Source of the DNA: Ammoniphilus sp. CFH 90114
GTDB lineage: Bacteria; Bacillota; Bacilli; Aneurinibacillales; RAOX-1
Length of the DNA: 64,000 nt
Direction: 5' to 3'
Assembly: GCF_004123195.1 (NCBI RefSeq)
Contig: NZ_SDLI01000003.1
Span: 372,001-436,000, forward strand
Shown here: positions 36,983-44,889 of the stretch, in pieces
How the letters are laid out: every line of letters starts with the position of its first letter
Numbering within the stretch: position 1 is the first letter of the stretch
Translations under genes and position numbers: made by a program
The notes under the pieces: model-generated
The model's input: only the letters and a program-made list of their open reading frames with translations
The model's database searches: none
What the model was told of the DNA's origin: nothing

Positions 36983-37226
36983 CTCACGAATTTTTTGGAA
37001 TACTCACGTATTCCTCTGCTTTTGTCACGAAAATGGCCATCAAACTCACAAAGCTGAATGGACTACAAATAAGAGTAGCAAAATACTCACGAAACCTGGA
37101 CTAAAGCTCACGAGGCTGAAATGACTCCAATTAACACTTTCTCTGAGTAGCTATATCCCTATCGTACCACTGCAAACTCACGAAAACAGAGAGCATAGTC
37201 ACAAACAATAGTTACATGGTCACGAA
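36983..37226 (+). repeat. 21-bp-periodic CTCACGAA array, copy A
   Basis: Nine copies of a degenerate octamer start at 36983, 37003, 37024, 37045, 37086, 37107, 37177, 37198 and 37219. They read CTCACGAA, CTCACGTA, GTCACGAA, CTCACAAA, CTCACGAA, CTCACGAG, CTCACGAA, GTCACAAA and GTCACGAA. The spacings are 20, 21, 21, 41, 21, 70, 21 and 21. Weaker relatives (CTACAAAT, CTCCAATT) fall in the longer gaps. The 12-13 bases between octamers vary. Spacings of 20, 41 and 70 break any reading frame, so it is not coding. The same spacing set recurs inverted at 62575-62818. Confidence 0.8.
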
Positions 37227-37264
37227 CCGGTAATCATTACAAATAGTTTCACAACAGTTCTAAA

Positions 37265-37315
37265 ACCCCCAGCTTGTCACTACATATGAAGAGAGAGCGA
37301 ACTTTTAATGGGGGT
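37265..37315 (+). promoter_or_regulatory. long-range stem covering the ribosome site of the orphan binding protein
   Basis: ACCCCCA at 37265-37271 is complementary to TGGGGGT at 37309-37315, which holds the likely Shine-Dalgarno of the next gene. The loop is 37 bases. I found no clear promoter between the array and this gene. Confidence 0.3.
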
Positions 37316-37324
37316 ACTATAGCG

Positions 37325-38143
37325 ATGAAAACCTGGTTGAAACCTCTCTGCTTGGCTTTGATGACGATTATTCTAGGGACAGGATGTAATGCAAAGGATG
37401 CCAGTACGACGCCACCTATAGAGTCGCCAACGGAATTGCCTTCGGCGGAACAGCCAGCAATCCAAGAAAAAGAGAATTTTACGTTTGCTGTATCTGGGCA
37501 GTTTAAGCCATTCAACTTTGAGCAGCAGGATGGCAGCCTGACAGGTTTTGATGTGGAGTTGGGAGAGGAGCTTGCCCGCAGACTGGATATGAATCCTATA
37601 GTGGTTAAAGAGCCTCAGGCGAGTCTGCTAGAAGGACTGCAGCAACAACAGTATGATGCAGTCATTAGTAGTTTATCCATTACGACGAAGCGCGCAGAGA
37701 GGTTCTCTTTCACGAAGCCGTACTATGTTTCTGGTGCTCAGGTATTTATTAAAAACGATAATGACAAAATAACTACACTGGAAGATCTAACAGATAAAAA
37801 GATAGGCGCAGTGGACGGAACCGCCTATCATACACTAGCCAAGAACTACAGCAAAAAGATCGCCAATCATGCGGATTATAAGACGATGTTACAGGAACTA
37901 GTGGATGGTAAAACCGATGCGATTATCATGGATCGGATGATGGGCATCATCACAATGAAGGAGAATAAGGCCCCATTGAAGCCTGTAGGAGAGTTTCTGT
38001 ACAAAGATGAAATAGGAATCGCTGTTGCGAAGGACCGTGCAGACTTACTAGACCTTATCGAATCAGCCTTAGATGAAATGATCAAAGATGGTACCTATGA
38101 ACAGATCAGTATGAAATGGTTTGGAGTAGATATTTCTAGGTAA
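37325..38143 (+). CDS. ABC-transporter amino-acid-type substrate-binding lipoprotein (orphan)
   Basis: Predicted extracellular solute receptor of the family 3 (PBPb) type. The 272-residue protein has a signal peptide ending at a Cys near residue 21 (ILGTGCNA, an atypical lipobox with G at -3) and a low-complexity P/S/T/E linker. The two-lobed domain begins FTFAVSGQFKPFNF and has GFDVELGEELARRL, ISSLSITTKRAERFSFTKPYY and DAIIMDRM. No permease or ATPase gene is adjacent, so it is an orphan that must use a distant transporter or act as a sensor component. Start at 37325 follows a GGGGGT site. It lies between a repeat array and the TRAP genes. Ligand unknown. Confidence 0.82.
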   Translation: MKTWLKPLCLALMTIILGTGCNAKDASTTPPIESPTELPSAEQPAIQEKENFTFAVSGQFKPFNFEQQDGSLTGFDVELGEELARRLDMNPIVVKEPQASLLEGLQQQQYDAVISSLSITTKRAERFSFTKPYYVSGAQVFIKNDNDKITTLEDLTDKKIGAVDGTAYHTLAKNYSKKIANHADYKTMLQELVDGKTDAIIMDRMMGIITMKENKAPLKPVGEFLYKDEIGIAVAKDRADLLDLIESALDEMIKDGTYEQISMKWFGVDISR

Positions 38144-38170
38144 CATAAATAACATAAGTTACTTTAATGG

Positions 38171-38209
38171 CCACTTTATCATGTTTAGGATGAAGTGGTT
38201 TTACATTTT
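38171..38209 (+). terminator. intrinsic terminator after the orphan binding protein
   Basis: CCACTTTATC at 38171-38180 pairs with GATGAAGTGG at 38189-38198 (one G-U) around an eight-base loop, followed by TTTTACATTTT. Confidence 0.7.
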
Positions 38210-38266
38210 CCTTGGAAAACTATTGTGGAGACCAAAAAGATCAAAAAAAACAATATGGCCATAAGA

Positions 38267-38295
38267 TTGTTTAAAGTAAGATGGGAAAATAAAAT
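38267..38295 (+). promoter_or_regulatory. candidate promoter of the dct TRAP operon
   Basis: TTGTTT at 38267-38272, 17 bases, TAAAAT at 38290-38295. Transcription would begin near 38302. The weak -35 would suit activation by the response regulator encoded at 42453-43163. Confidence 0.45.
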
Positions 38296-38305
38296 AAAGT
38301 CAGAA

Positions 38306-38320
38306 ATGAAAACGGTTTTA
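38306..38320 (+). promoter_or_regulatory. candidate cre (CcpA) site before dctP
   Basis: ATGAAAACGGTTTTA matches the catabolite-repression consensus WTGNAANCGNWNNCW at all but one fixed position. It lies just downstream of the putative start of transcription, a common position for repression. GGTTTT-ATC-AAAACC at 38314-38328 also forms a small hairpin overlapping it. Confidence 0.45.
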
Positions 38321-38357
38321 TCAAAACCTGCACATTTCAGCTGGAGGTAAGTTACAG

Positions 38358-39413
38358 ATGATTCAAGGACAAGCCTATGGCTGGTTTGTAATTTCGATAT
38401 CGGTGCTGATGTTCCTATTAGGCTGTTCTCCGAGAGCCATCGATTATGATCAGGTAGGGCCGAATGACAAGCTTATTATCCGCTTTTCCCATGTAACGGG
38501 AGAGGAAACGCCAAAAGGCCTAGCGGCAAAACGGTTTAAGGAGCTAGTCGAAGCCAAGAGCGGAGGCAAGATCGAGGTTCAGGTTTTTCCTAACTCAACG
38601 TTGTACTCAGATAAAGAAGAGTTGAGTGCGTTGAAAAGGGGGGACATACAGATAATTGCTCCGGCCATTTCTAAGGTATCATCGGTTGTTCCGGAAGCGC
38701 TATTATTTGATCTTCCTTATCTATTTCATGATCAAGATGATGTTTGGAAATTGGCAGATGGACCGGTGGGAGATGAAATCAATATCCTGCTGGAGAAGCA
38801 AGGATACAAGATGTTGGCTGTTTGGGATAATGGATTCAAGCAGATTACGAACAACAAGCATCCAATTCATCATCCCGATGATTTTAAAGATTTAAGCTTT
38901 CGTATTATGCCAAGTCGAGTGTTAGCCAGACAGTTTGACTCTGTCGGGGCGACCAGTCTGGTTCTTCCGTTCAATGAGTTGTATCAAGCACTAGAACGGG
39001 GTCAGGTTGACGGTGAAGAAAATACGGTATCCAATATTTACAGCAAGAAGCTATATGTTACTCAGAAATATATGACGAAAAGTGATCATGGCTATTTAGG
39101 ATACTTTGTATTAACACAAAAAGAGTTCTGGGAAAGCATTCCACAGGAATCCAGAGTGATTCTAGAGGAAGTGCTAGCAGATGTAACGGAGTGGGAGAGA
39201 AATCTAGCATTAGAAATAGATAAAACAGAGTATGCCTATTTGAAAGAGAGAAAGAACCTTGAGCTTTATGAATTGACGGAAGAGGAGAAGAAACAGTGGA
39301 GATCTGCCTTCTATCCTACCTATGAATGGTTCGTCTCACAGATTCATGATGATCTCATCAAGGTTTATATTAAAGAGATCTTTGAAGAGGACTTTGCCTC
39401 TAAAGATAAATAA
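38358..39413 (+). CDS. dctP: TRAP transporter solute-binding lipoprotein DctP, first copy
   Basis: Extracytoplasmic receptor of a DctP-type TRAP transporter. The 351-residue protein has a signal peptide with lipobox LLGC (Cys near 23). The fold follows with IRFSHVTGEETPKGLAAKRF, GGKIEVQVFPNSTLY, AVWDNGFKQITNN, LSFRIMPSRVLARQFDS (ligand-pairing Arg region) and QVDGEENTVSNIYSKK. It is clearly homologous to the next gene but diverged. GGAGGTAA precedes the ATG. The likely ligand is a C4-dicarboxylate or similar carboxylate. The two-component neighbours support this, but the sequence does not prove it. Confidence 0.9.
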   Translation: MIQGQAYGWFVISISVLMFLLGCSPRAIDYDQVGPNDKLIIRFSHVTGEETPKGLAAKRFKELVEAKSGGKIEVQVFPNSTLYSDKEELSALKRGDIQIIAPAISKVSSVVPEALLFDLPYLFHDQDDVWKLADGPVGDEINILLEKQGYKMLAVWDNGFKQITNNKHPIHHPDDFKDLSFRIMPSRVLARQFDSVGATSLVLPFNELYQALERGQVDGEENTVSNIYSKKLYVTQKYMTKSDHGYLGYFVLTQKEFWESIPQESRVILEEVLADVTEWERNLALEIDKTEYAYLKERKNLELYELTEEEKKQWRSAFYPTYEWFVSQIHDDLIKVYIKEIFEEDFASKDK

Positions 39414-39441
39414 AAATACAAGAAAATGGGGGATTTATCAA

Positions 39442-40500
39442 ATGAAAAAGTTAGCATCTGCCTTTTTAGCTAGTGCATTAGCAGTTTCTCTTGTAGGTTG
39501 TGGAGGCGGCGGACAATCGCAACCAACAGCAGAACAACCAAGCGGAGAGCAAAAGCCTGCAGCTGAGGCTTCAAAAGAGGAAATTGTTATTAAGTTTTCT
39601 CACGTAACGGCTCCTGAAAGTGTTAAGGGTAAAGCGGCACAAAAGTTTGCTGATCTAGTAGCAGAAAAGACAGGTGGACAAGTAAAAGTTGAAGTATACC
39701 CTTCTTCTCAGCTTTATGGTGATAAAGATGAATTGGACGCTCTAGTAGCTGGAAACGTACAAATGATCGCTCCATCTGTAACGAAGATGGTAAAGCTAGA
39801 CCCGCGCTGGCAATATGTTGATATGCCTTTCTTGTTTAAGGATCGTGACCATGCAGTGAAGTTTTTCGAAAGTGATGTAGCAAAGAGCTTGCTTGAGGGT
39901 GATGCGCTAGTTTCTAATGATATCTTAGGATTAGTGTTCTGGGAAAACGGATTCAAGAACTTCACAAACAACAAGAAGGCTCTTGTAACGCCTGCTGATT
40001 TCAACGGATTAAAGTTCCGATCTCAAGCAGGTAAGGTGCTAGAAGCTCAGTTTAAAGCAGTTGGAGCAGGTTCTGCAACGATTCCATTCGGTGAAACCTA
40101 TGCAGCCCTTCAACAAGGAACGGTTGATGGACAAGAAAATACTTTTGACAACATGAGTACTCAAAAGTACCAAGAAGTACAAAAGTACTTGACTGTATCC
40201 AATCATGGACGTCTTGATTATGCGATCTTCGTAAACAAGCCATTCTGGGAAGGAATGCCTGCTGACGTACGTGCGAAGGTAGAAGAAGCACTACAGGAAG
40301 CTACCACTTATGAGTTAGAGCTAGCGGAAGGCCAAAACCAAAAGGCATACGAAGAGCTAAAAGCATCCGGAAAGCTTGAAGTAACCGAGTTGACAGATGA
40401 ACAGCGTGCTGAGCTAGAAAAATCTTTCGCTAAGGTTTATGAAGAGTTCTCAGCTACGATCACTCCTGAGTTAATCGACGGAATTAAAAATCTTAAATAA
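39442..40500 (+). CDS. dctP: TRAP transporter solute-binding lipoprotein DctP, second copy
   Basis: Second periplasmic-type receptor of 352 residues, with signal peptide and lipobox LVGC (Cys near 20), a GGGGQSQ linker and the DctP fold. Segments seen are IKFSHVTAPESVKGKAAQKF, VEVYPSSQLYGDKDELDAL, VFWENGFKNFTNNK, LKFRSQAGKVLEAQF and GTVDGQENTFDNMSTQK. The start at 39442 follows GGGGGA. The longer in-frame start at 39322 lies inside the first dctP. Alignment by eye shows many shared blocks with the upstream copy, so this is an old tandem duplication. A hairpin follows that may protect this abundant transcript. Confidence 0.93.
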   Translation: MKKLASAFLASALAVSLVGCGGGGQSQPTAEQPSGEQKPAAEASKEEIVIKFSHVTAPESVKGKAAQKFADLVAEKTGGQVKVEVYPSSQLYGDKDELDALVAGNVQMIAPSVTKMVKLDPRWQYVDMPFLFKDRDHAVKFFESDVAKSLLEGDALVSNDILGLVFWENGFKNFTNNKKALVTPADFNGLKFRSQAGKVLEAQFKAVGAGSATIPFGETYAALQQGTVDGQENTFDNMSTQKYQEVQKYLTVSNHGRLDYAIFVNKPFWEGMPADVRAKVEEALQEATTYELELAEGQNQKAYEELKASGKLEVTELTDEQRAELEKSFAKVYEEFSATITPELIDGIKNLK

Positions 40501-40518
40501 GACGAAATAAGGAGAGCC

Positions 40519-40550
40519 GGGCACTAACTTTGCTTAGTGCCTGTTCTTAA
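40519..40550 (+). terminator. hairpin between dctP and dctQ (attenuator or mRNA stabiliser)
   Basis: GGCACTAA at 40520-40527 pairs with TTAGTGCC at 40534-40541 around a six-base loop, followed by TGTTCTTAATT. The U-tract is weak, so partial termination or 3'-end protection is likely. That would make more binding protein than membrane subunits. Confidence 0.55.
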
Positions 40551-40580
40551 TTAGAAAAAAAGAGAGAGGGGAATACAAGA

Positions 40581-41078
40581 ATGCCGCGTTGGAGAAAAGC
40601 TTGGGATCTATTTGAAGACATTACTGCGGGAACGTTTTTTTCTATAGGAATTGCCCTCATCTTCTACGGTGTACTTATGCGTTATGCTTTTAACGAGCCG
40701 AAGGCATGGGTGGAGGAAATTGCCAACTACACGATAGTATGGGGAGCCTTATTAGGAGTGCCAATTGCATTAAGGAATAATCATCACATTCAAGTTGACA
40801 TGCTTTACGAGAAGTTTTCTAAACCGATGAAAAAGATTACAGATATCTTCGCTAATGCTATGGGAATTGTTTTCTGCCTTTTTTATACGTACTACGGATG
40901 TTTATTAGTAGCTAAGCGATTTGGTTCGGGCATGGTTTCCATGGACGTAGGAATTCCTATGTGGATTGTTTATCTCATCTTGCCAATCTCAGGCTTCCTA
41001 TTTTTACTTCGCTTTATTGATAGACTTGTAGGTGTATTACAGGGAAAGGAGGATAAACATGACCCTCATCTTGTTTAG
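40581..41078 (+). CDS. dctQ: TRAP transporter small membrane subunit DctQ
   Basis: The 165-residue integral membrane protein has four hydrophobic segments (about 15-35, 50-68, 90-112 and 130-150). The DctQ signature EEIANYTIVWGALLGVPIALR is split across the second segment, followed by HIQVDML. It forms the four-helix subunit that completes the transport domain with DctM. GAGAGGGGAA precedes the ATG. It overlaps dctM by 20 bases. Confidence 0.93.
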   Translation: MPRWRKAWDLFEDITAGTFFSIGIALIFYGVLMRYAFNEPKAWVEEIANYTIVWGALLGVPIALRNNHHIQVDMLYEKFSKPMKKITDIFANAMGIVFCLFYTYYGCLLVAKRFGSGMVSMDVGIPMWIVYLILPISGFLFLLRFIDRLVGVLQGKEDKHDPHLV

Positions 41079-42330
41079 TATTTTTATTGTCATGATGCTA
41101 TTGCGCGTGCCAATTGCAATCAGCTTGGCGCTAGCGACGATAGCAGTCCTCATGCAAGAAAACTTCAATATGAACATGGTACCACAAAGGATGTTTTCCG
41201 CTCTTGACTCATTTCCACTCATGGCTATTCCTGGCTTTGTTTTGGCAGGGGTTCTCCTTGCTCGAGGAGGAATTTCGAAGTACCTCATTGAAGCCTTACG
41301 GACTTGGGTTGGACATCTTCCAGGGGGACTATCGGTTGTAACCATATTGGCTTGTATGATCTTCGCGGCGATTTCAGGGTCCAGTCCTGCTACCGCAGCA
41401 GCGATTGGTTCAATCATGATCCCGGCCATGGTGAGTGCAGGGTATGATAAGAAGTATTCCATGGGGTTGGTTGCGGCAGCGGGAACACTAGGAATCCTGA
41501 TTCCTCCAAGCATTCCTCTTATCATCTATGGAATTACGGCAGAAGAATCTATTGGTAAGCTATTTATGGCTGGTATTATCCCAGGGGTATTACTAGGTAG
41601 CATATTAATCGTCTCTGCTATCTTCTATGCAAAGAAAAATGGCTATGGTAAGGCCGAGAAGGCAACGAATGAAGAGCGTGTGAAAGCTTCTGTGAAGGCA
41701 CTATGGGGAGCATTTCTGCCAATCCTTATCTTGGGGAGTATCTACACAGGGGTAGCAACACCTACAGAATCTGCTGTTATTGCAGTAGCTTATGCAATTA
41801 TCGTTTCCACTATTATCTATCGTGAAATGGGCTTAAAGGACCTTCGTCCGATTCTTGTTGAGTCCATTAACATCACTTCGATGATCTTTTTGATTATTGC
41901 GGCTGCCAGCTTGTTCGGGCTATATCTGACCAATGCTCAAGTTCCACATCACGTGGGAGCATGGATCGCCGAGAGCAATATGAATAAGTGGACTTTCTTC
42001 ATCATTATTAACATCTTGTTCTTCATCATGGGTACTTTCTTAGAAGCCGTATCCATTATCTTGATTACATTGCCTATCATCCTGCCGATCATCAAGCATC
42101 TAGGCATTGATCCTATACACTTTGCTATTGTTATGACGGTGAACATGGAATTGGCGATGATCACGCCACCAGTTGGGCTGAACTTGTTCGTTGTGGCAGG
42201 GATTGCGAAGGAGAAGCTTGGGGCCGTCGTAAAAGGAGTAATACCGTTTATCGTGTTGTTCATCATCGTACTCGCTCTCCTCGTCCTCTTCCCGCAGATT
42301 TCCCTGTGGTTGCCGCAGATGATGCAGTAG
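41059..42330 (+). CDS. dctM: TRAP transporter large membrane subunit DctM
   Basis: The sodium-coupled transport subunit has 423 residues and about twelve membrane segments. Family motifs seen are PLMAIPGFVLAG near 55, GSSPATAAAIGSIMIPAM near 112, GILIPPSIPLIIYG near 153, ATPTESAVIAVAYA near 235 and PPVGLNLFVVAGI near 375. Start at ATG 41059 follows AAAGGAGG and lies inside dctQ, so translation is coupled. The operon ends at a cluster of hairpins facing the convergent regulator genes. Confidence 0.95.
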   Translation: MTLILFSIFIVMMLLRVPIAISLALATIAVLMQENFNMNMVPQRMFSALDSFPLMAIPGFVLAGVLLARGGISKYLIEALRTWVGHLPGGLSVVTILACMIFAAISGSSPATAAAIGSIMIPAMVSAGYDKKYSMGLVAAAGTLGILIPPSIPLIIYGITAEESIGKLFMAGIIPGVLLGSILIVSAIFYAKKNGYGKAEKATNEERVKASVKALWGAFLPILILGSIYTGVATPTESAVIAVAYAIIVSTIIYREMGLKDLRPILVESINITSMIFLIIAAASLFGLYLTNAQVPHHVGAWIAESNMNKWTFFIIINILFFIMGTFLEAVSIILITLPIILPIIKHLGIDPIHFAIVMTVNMELAMITPPVGLNLFVVAGIAKEKLGAVVKGVIPFIVLFIIVLALLVLFPQISLWLPQMMQ

Positions 42331-42395
42331 GGTAGAGAATCAAAAGAGAGAAACTAAAAAACGAAAGAATAAGGGAAGTTTTTCCCTCTATATCA

Positions 42396-42425
42396 CTAAA
42401 AAGGGCTCTTACCGGTTCTTTTTAG
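42396..42425. terminator. bidirectional terminator between dctM and the response regulator
   Basis: CTAAAAAGGGCT at 42396-42407 pairs with GGTTCTTTTTAG at 42414-42425 (three G-U) around a six-base loop. T-runs exist on both strands, so it can serve both converging units. A smaller hairpin, AGGGAA/TTCCCT, lies upstream at about 42372-42387. Confidence 0.65.
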
Positions 42426-42431
42426 CCAAAT

Positions 42432-42453
42432 AGGGGAAATTCTTCCCTTTTTT
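42432..42453 (+). terminator. second terminator hairpin of the dct operon
   Basis: AGGGGAA at 42432-42438 pairs with TTCCCTT at 42443-42449 and continues into a T-run that reaches the stop codon of the convergent gene. Confidence 0.5.
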
Positions 42454-43163
42454 CATTTCACATGATATCGATTAATCGGCCTTCCTACTGAGCCGTACTG
42501 AATCTCGAGTTTGACCTTTCCTGCCTTCGCTAGAAAATCTAGATATCTTCTTGCAGTCACACGGGCTAGTCCTACACCTTCCGCCACTTCTTCTGCAGAC
42601 AGAGGATGAGATTGCTTAAGTAAAAAGAGCAGTATTTGTTTAAGAGTGATTTCGTTCAAGCCTTTTGGGAGGGCATCAGCATCTCCCACTACTTGGTTGC
42701 TTGAGTCTCTTTCTTGAGCTACTAGTTTCATAGCGGACAGGTGACGATCGATCTCCTCCTGATCCAATAAATCCTTGGTTAAGGTTTTACGCAGGGTGCG
42801 GTAGGATTCTAGAGCATTCTTAAAACGCTCGAATTTAAAAGGCTTCATAATATAGTCAATCGCACCGTAACGAAAAACCTTCTGTACCGTTTCCGAATCC
42901 CTCGCTGCGGTCACGAGAATGACGTCAATAGGGTCATTTCTCTTTCGAATCTCAGCTAAGGTCTGTAGTCCATCCATGTCTGGAAGGAAGATATCGAGGA
43001 TGACTAGTTGAGGTTGGACCACAGTCATCAATTCCAGCGCCTCCGTACCAGAACGGGCCAGGCCAACGATGTCAAAGCCTCCTGTAGCTTCTACGAACCC
43101 TTTATTCACTTCCATTACCATCGGATCATCTTCTACAATCATCGTTCTAATTTTCTCTTCCAT
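42453..43163 (-). CDS. response regulator of the CitT/DcuR/MaeR type
   Basis: Transcription regulator of 236 residues. The receiver domain (1-120) has acidic D12-D13, the phosphoacceptor D57 in VILDIFLPD, VTAA near 84 and the KPF lysine near 107. The C-terminal half holds a helix-turn-helix of the DcuR/DctR kind (LSAEEVAEGVGLARVTARRY near 192) ending in YGSVGRPINRYHVK. It overlaps the sensor gene upstream by 17 bases and converges on dctM. It most likely controls the TRAP operon in response to extracellular carboxylates, by analogy with DctS-DctR and MalK-MalR of B. subtilis. Confidence 0.92.
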   Translation of the reverse strand: MEEKIRTMIVEDDPMVMEVNKGFVEATGGFDIVGLARSGTEALELMTVVQPQLVILDIFLPDMDGLQTLAEIRKRNDPIDVILVTAARDSETVQKVFRYGAIDYIMKPFKFERFKNALESYRTLRKTLTKDLLDQEEIDRHLSAMKLVAQERDSSNQVVGDADALPKGLNEITLKQILLFLLKQSHPLSAEEVAEGVGLARVTARRYLDFLAKAGKVKLEIQYGSVGRPINRYHVK

Positions 43164-44781
43164 GGTCCATTTCCTCCTCCCGATCAGGGTTCATGGGAAC
43201 GGCAATCTCAAAACGAGTTCCGAACGACGGGTCGGACATTAAGTCCAGGGTCCCTTCGGCATTAATCACGTATTGATGAATAAGAGCTAGTCCAATCCCC
43301 CGGTTCTTATCTTTATTGGCTTTTGTCGAGAATCCCTGGATATAGATCAATTCTCGTATCTCATCTGGAATCCCCGGTCCATTATCTTCCACTATAATGT
43401 TCAGGACTTCATAATCATTGCGGATATAACAGTAGATCTTCCGCTTGCCAAGCTCTTGTCCCTGAAGCGCTTCCATCGCGTTCTGCAACAAATTCCCGAT
43501 AACGGCAACCATCACACTTGAATCCCATGGTTTAGGGATGGCGGTAAGGCTGCTATTGCGATCAATATGAAGATCAATTCCTAGTTCTCTAGCGCGACTT
43601 ACCTTACCAAGCAATAAACCGGAGATGCTGTAATCAGCTATCTGATTCGTTAGGAAGGCGGCTAGTTCTTCTTGTTGCTCTGTTGTATCGAAGATATAGG
43701 TTAGAGCCTGTTCGGTCTTGCCCAGTTGAATTAACCCTGCAATCGTGTGCAGCTTATTCATATACTCATGATTCTGAACACGAAGGGCTTCAATGAACTG
43801 TTTAACCCCCGTGAGTTCTTCCGCTAGATTAAAGACAGTTGTTTTATCTTGAAAGGTGGCCACCGCTCCAACGATTTTCCCTTTTATCCGAATGGGAAGG
43901 ACGCTGATCATAATTCGAGTTTGTCCTAGCATTCGGTCTTGATTATATTGTGGAATCCCAGTCTTCACCACATCCGCAAGCTGAGTCTCAGGGACAACGT
44001 CATGAATCTTTTTCCCGACTACGGGATAATCGAGGCCTAAGATTTCGCAAGCTTTAGGGTTGGCAATCGTAATCCGGTGATTCGTATCAATCGCAATAAT
44101 GCCATCTCCAATCGATTGAAAGACAGCAATTCGTTCCTCTAACAGCCTCGCTATTTCGTTTGGCTCCATGTTGAACATTTGCTTCTTGATATTATAAGCT
44201 AGGAGAAACGCCCCAATAAAACCGATAAAAAGCGCAACAAAGAGGGAAAAATAAAGATCGTTCCGGTATTCCTCGAGAAGCTTCAGATAGGTGGGTGTCA
44301 CCATACCAACGACAACGACACCTACTTGTTTAGACCCTCGCATGAGCGGAACGAAGGCTCGGATAGAAGGGCCGTTGACACCTACGGCTCGGGAAATATA
44401 AGCATGTTCGGCAAACGCAGGCCCTTCATCGCCGCCTTCAAAAACGGTTCCAATCATCTCCGGGATAGGATGGGAATATCTGACTCGATCCATATCCATG
44501 ACCACAATGTATTCTACATTCGTGGCTAAGCGAATTTTGTCTGCAATCGGCTGGATGATTTGGGGGCCCACTGGGGTGCCGATATAGTTAGTTACTTCAT
44601 CTACTTGAGAAACGGTTCGGGCGATGGATAGCGCGCGTTGTCCTAATTCCTTCTCAATGGCGGTATACACCTTTTCAATTAACATCGTTCCACTTATACC
44701 TGTTGATAACAGCACCAAGCAGAAGACCAGGACACCGATCTTAAAGCGGAGACTGAAAGTTGTGTTCGTTTTTGCTCTCAT
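43147..44781 (-). CDS. sensor histidine kinase of the DcuS/CitA/DctS type
   Basis: Membrane sensor of 544 residues. Membrane segment one is at about 13-32. An extracytoplasmic PDC/Cache ligand domain spans about 33-175 (with YIVVMDMDRVRYSHP), and membrane segment two is at about 178-198. A cytoplasmic PAS domain at 215-325 has GDGIIAIDTNHRITIANPKA. The SpoOB-type phosphoacceptor region is RVQNHEYMNKLHTIAGLIQLG (His near 349). The HATPase domain has VIGNLLQNAMEAL, EDNGPGIP and NRGIGLALIHQYV. AGGAGA precedes the ATG. Start region and overlap show it is the first gene of a kinase-regulator pair. Confidence 0.93.
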   Translation of the reverse strand: MRAKTNTTFSLRFKIGVLVFCLVLLSTGISGTMLIEKVYTAIEKELGQRALSIARTVSQVDEVTNYIGTPVGPQIIQPIADKIRLATNVEYIVVMDMDRVRYSHPIPEMIGTVFEGGDEGPAFAEHAYISRAVGVNGPSIRAFVPLMRGSKQVGVVVVGMVTPTYLKLLEEYRNDLYFSLFVALFIGFIGAFLLAYNIKKQMFNMEPNEIARLLEERIAVFQSIGDGIIAIDTNHRITIANPKACEILGLDYPVVGKKIHDVVPETQLADVVKTGIPQYNQDRMLGQTRIMISVLPIRIKGKIVGAVATFQDKTTVFNLAEELTGVKQFIEALRVQNHEYMNKLHTIAGLIQLGKTEQALTYIFDTTEQQEELAAFLTNQIADYSISGLLLGKVSRARELGIDLHIDRNSSLTAIPKPWDSSVMVAVIGNLLQNAMEALQGQELGKRKIYCYIRNDYEVLNIIVEDNGPGIPDEIRELIYIQGFSTKANKDKNRGIGLALIHQYVINAEGTLDLMSDPSFGTRFEIAVPMNPDREEEMDHGREN

Positions 44782-44802
44782 CTTTTCTCCTGCTAATTGA
44801 GT

Positions 44803-44829
44803 TATGCTAATTGTTAACAGTATAGCATA
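44803..44829. promoter_or_regulatory. inverted repeat between divergent kinase and HAD genes
   Basis: TATGCTA at 44803-44809 and TAGCATA at 44823-44829 flank TGTTAACA at 44812-44819. On the minus strand a TATACT -10-like element (44819-44824) lies inside it, so it could be an operator for the sensor gene. I found no good -35. Confidence 0.35.
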
Positions 44830-44889
44830 TTGAGGTTGTTTTTAGGATAAGCCATATAAGAACAAATCAAATCGAAGGAGGAAATAAAG

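Noticed and set aside
36796-36987. Minus-strand frame of 63 codons after lysS
   Set aside because: No ribosome site, no family resemblance, low-complexity content, and it overlaps the lysS terminator side.
36983-37226. Array read as a CRISPR
   Set aside because: The repeat is only about 8 bases and degenerate, spacers are 12-13 bases, and no cas gene lies nearby.
42453-44781. Naming the two-component pair dctS-dctR outright
   Set aside because: The domain layout fits citrate, malate, fumarate and C4-dicarboxylate systems alike, so only the family is given.
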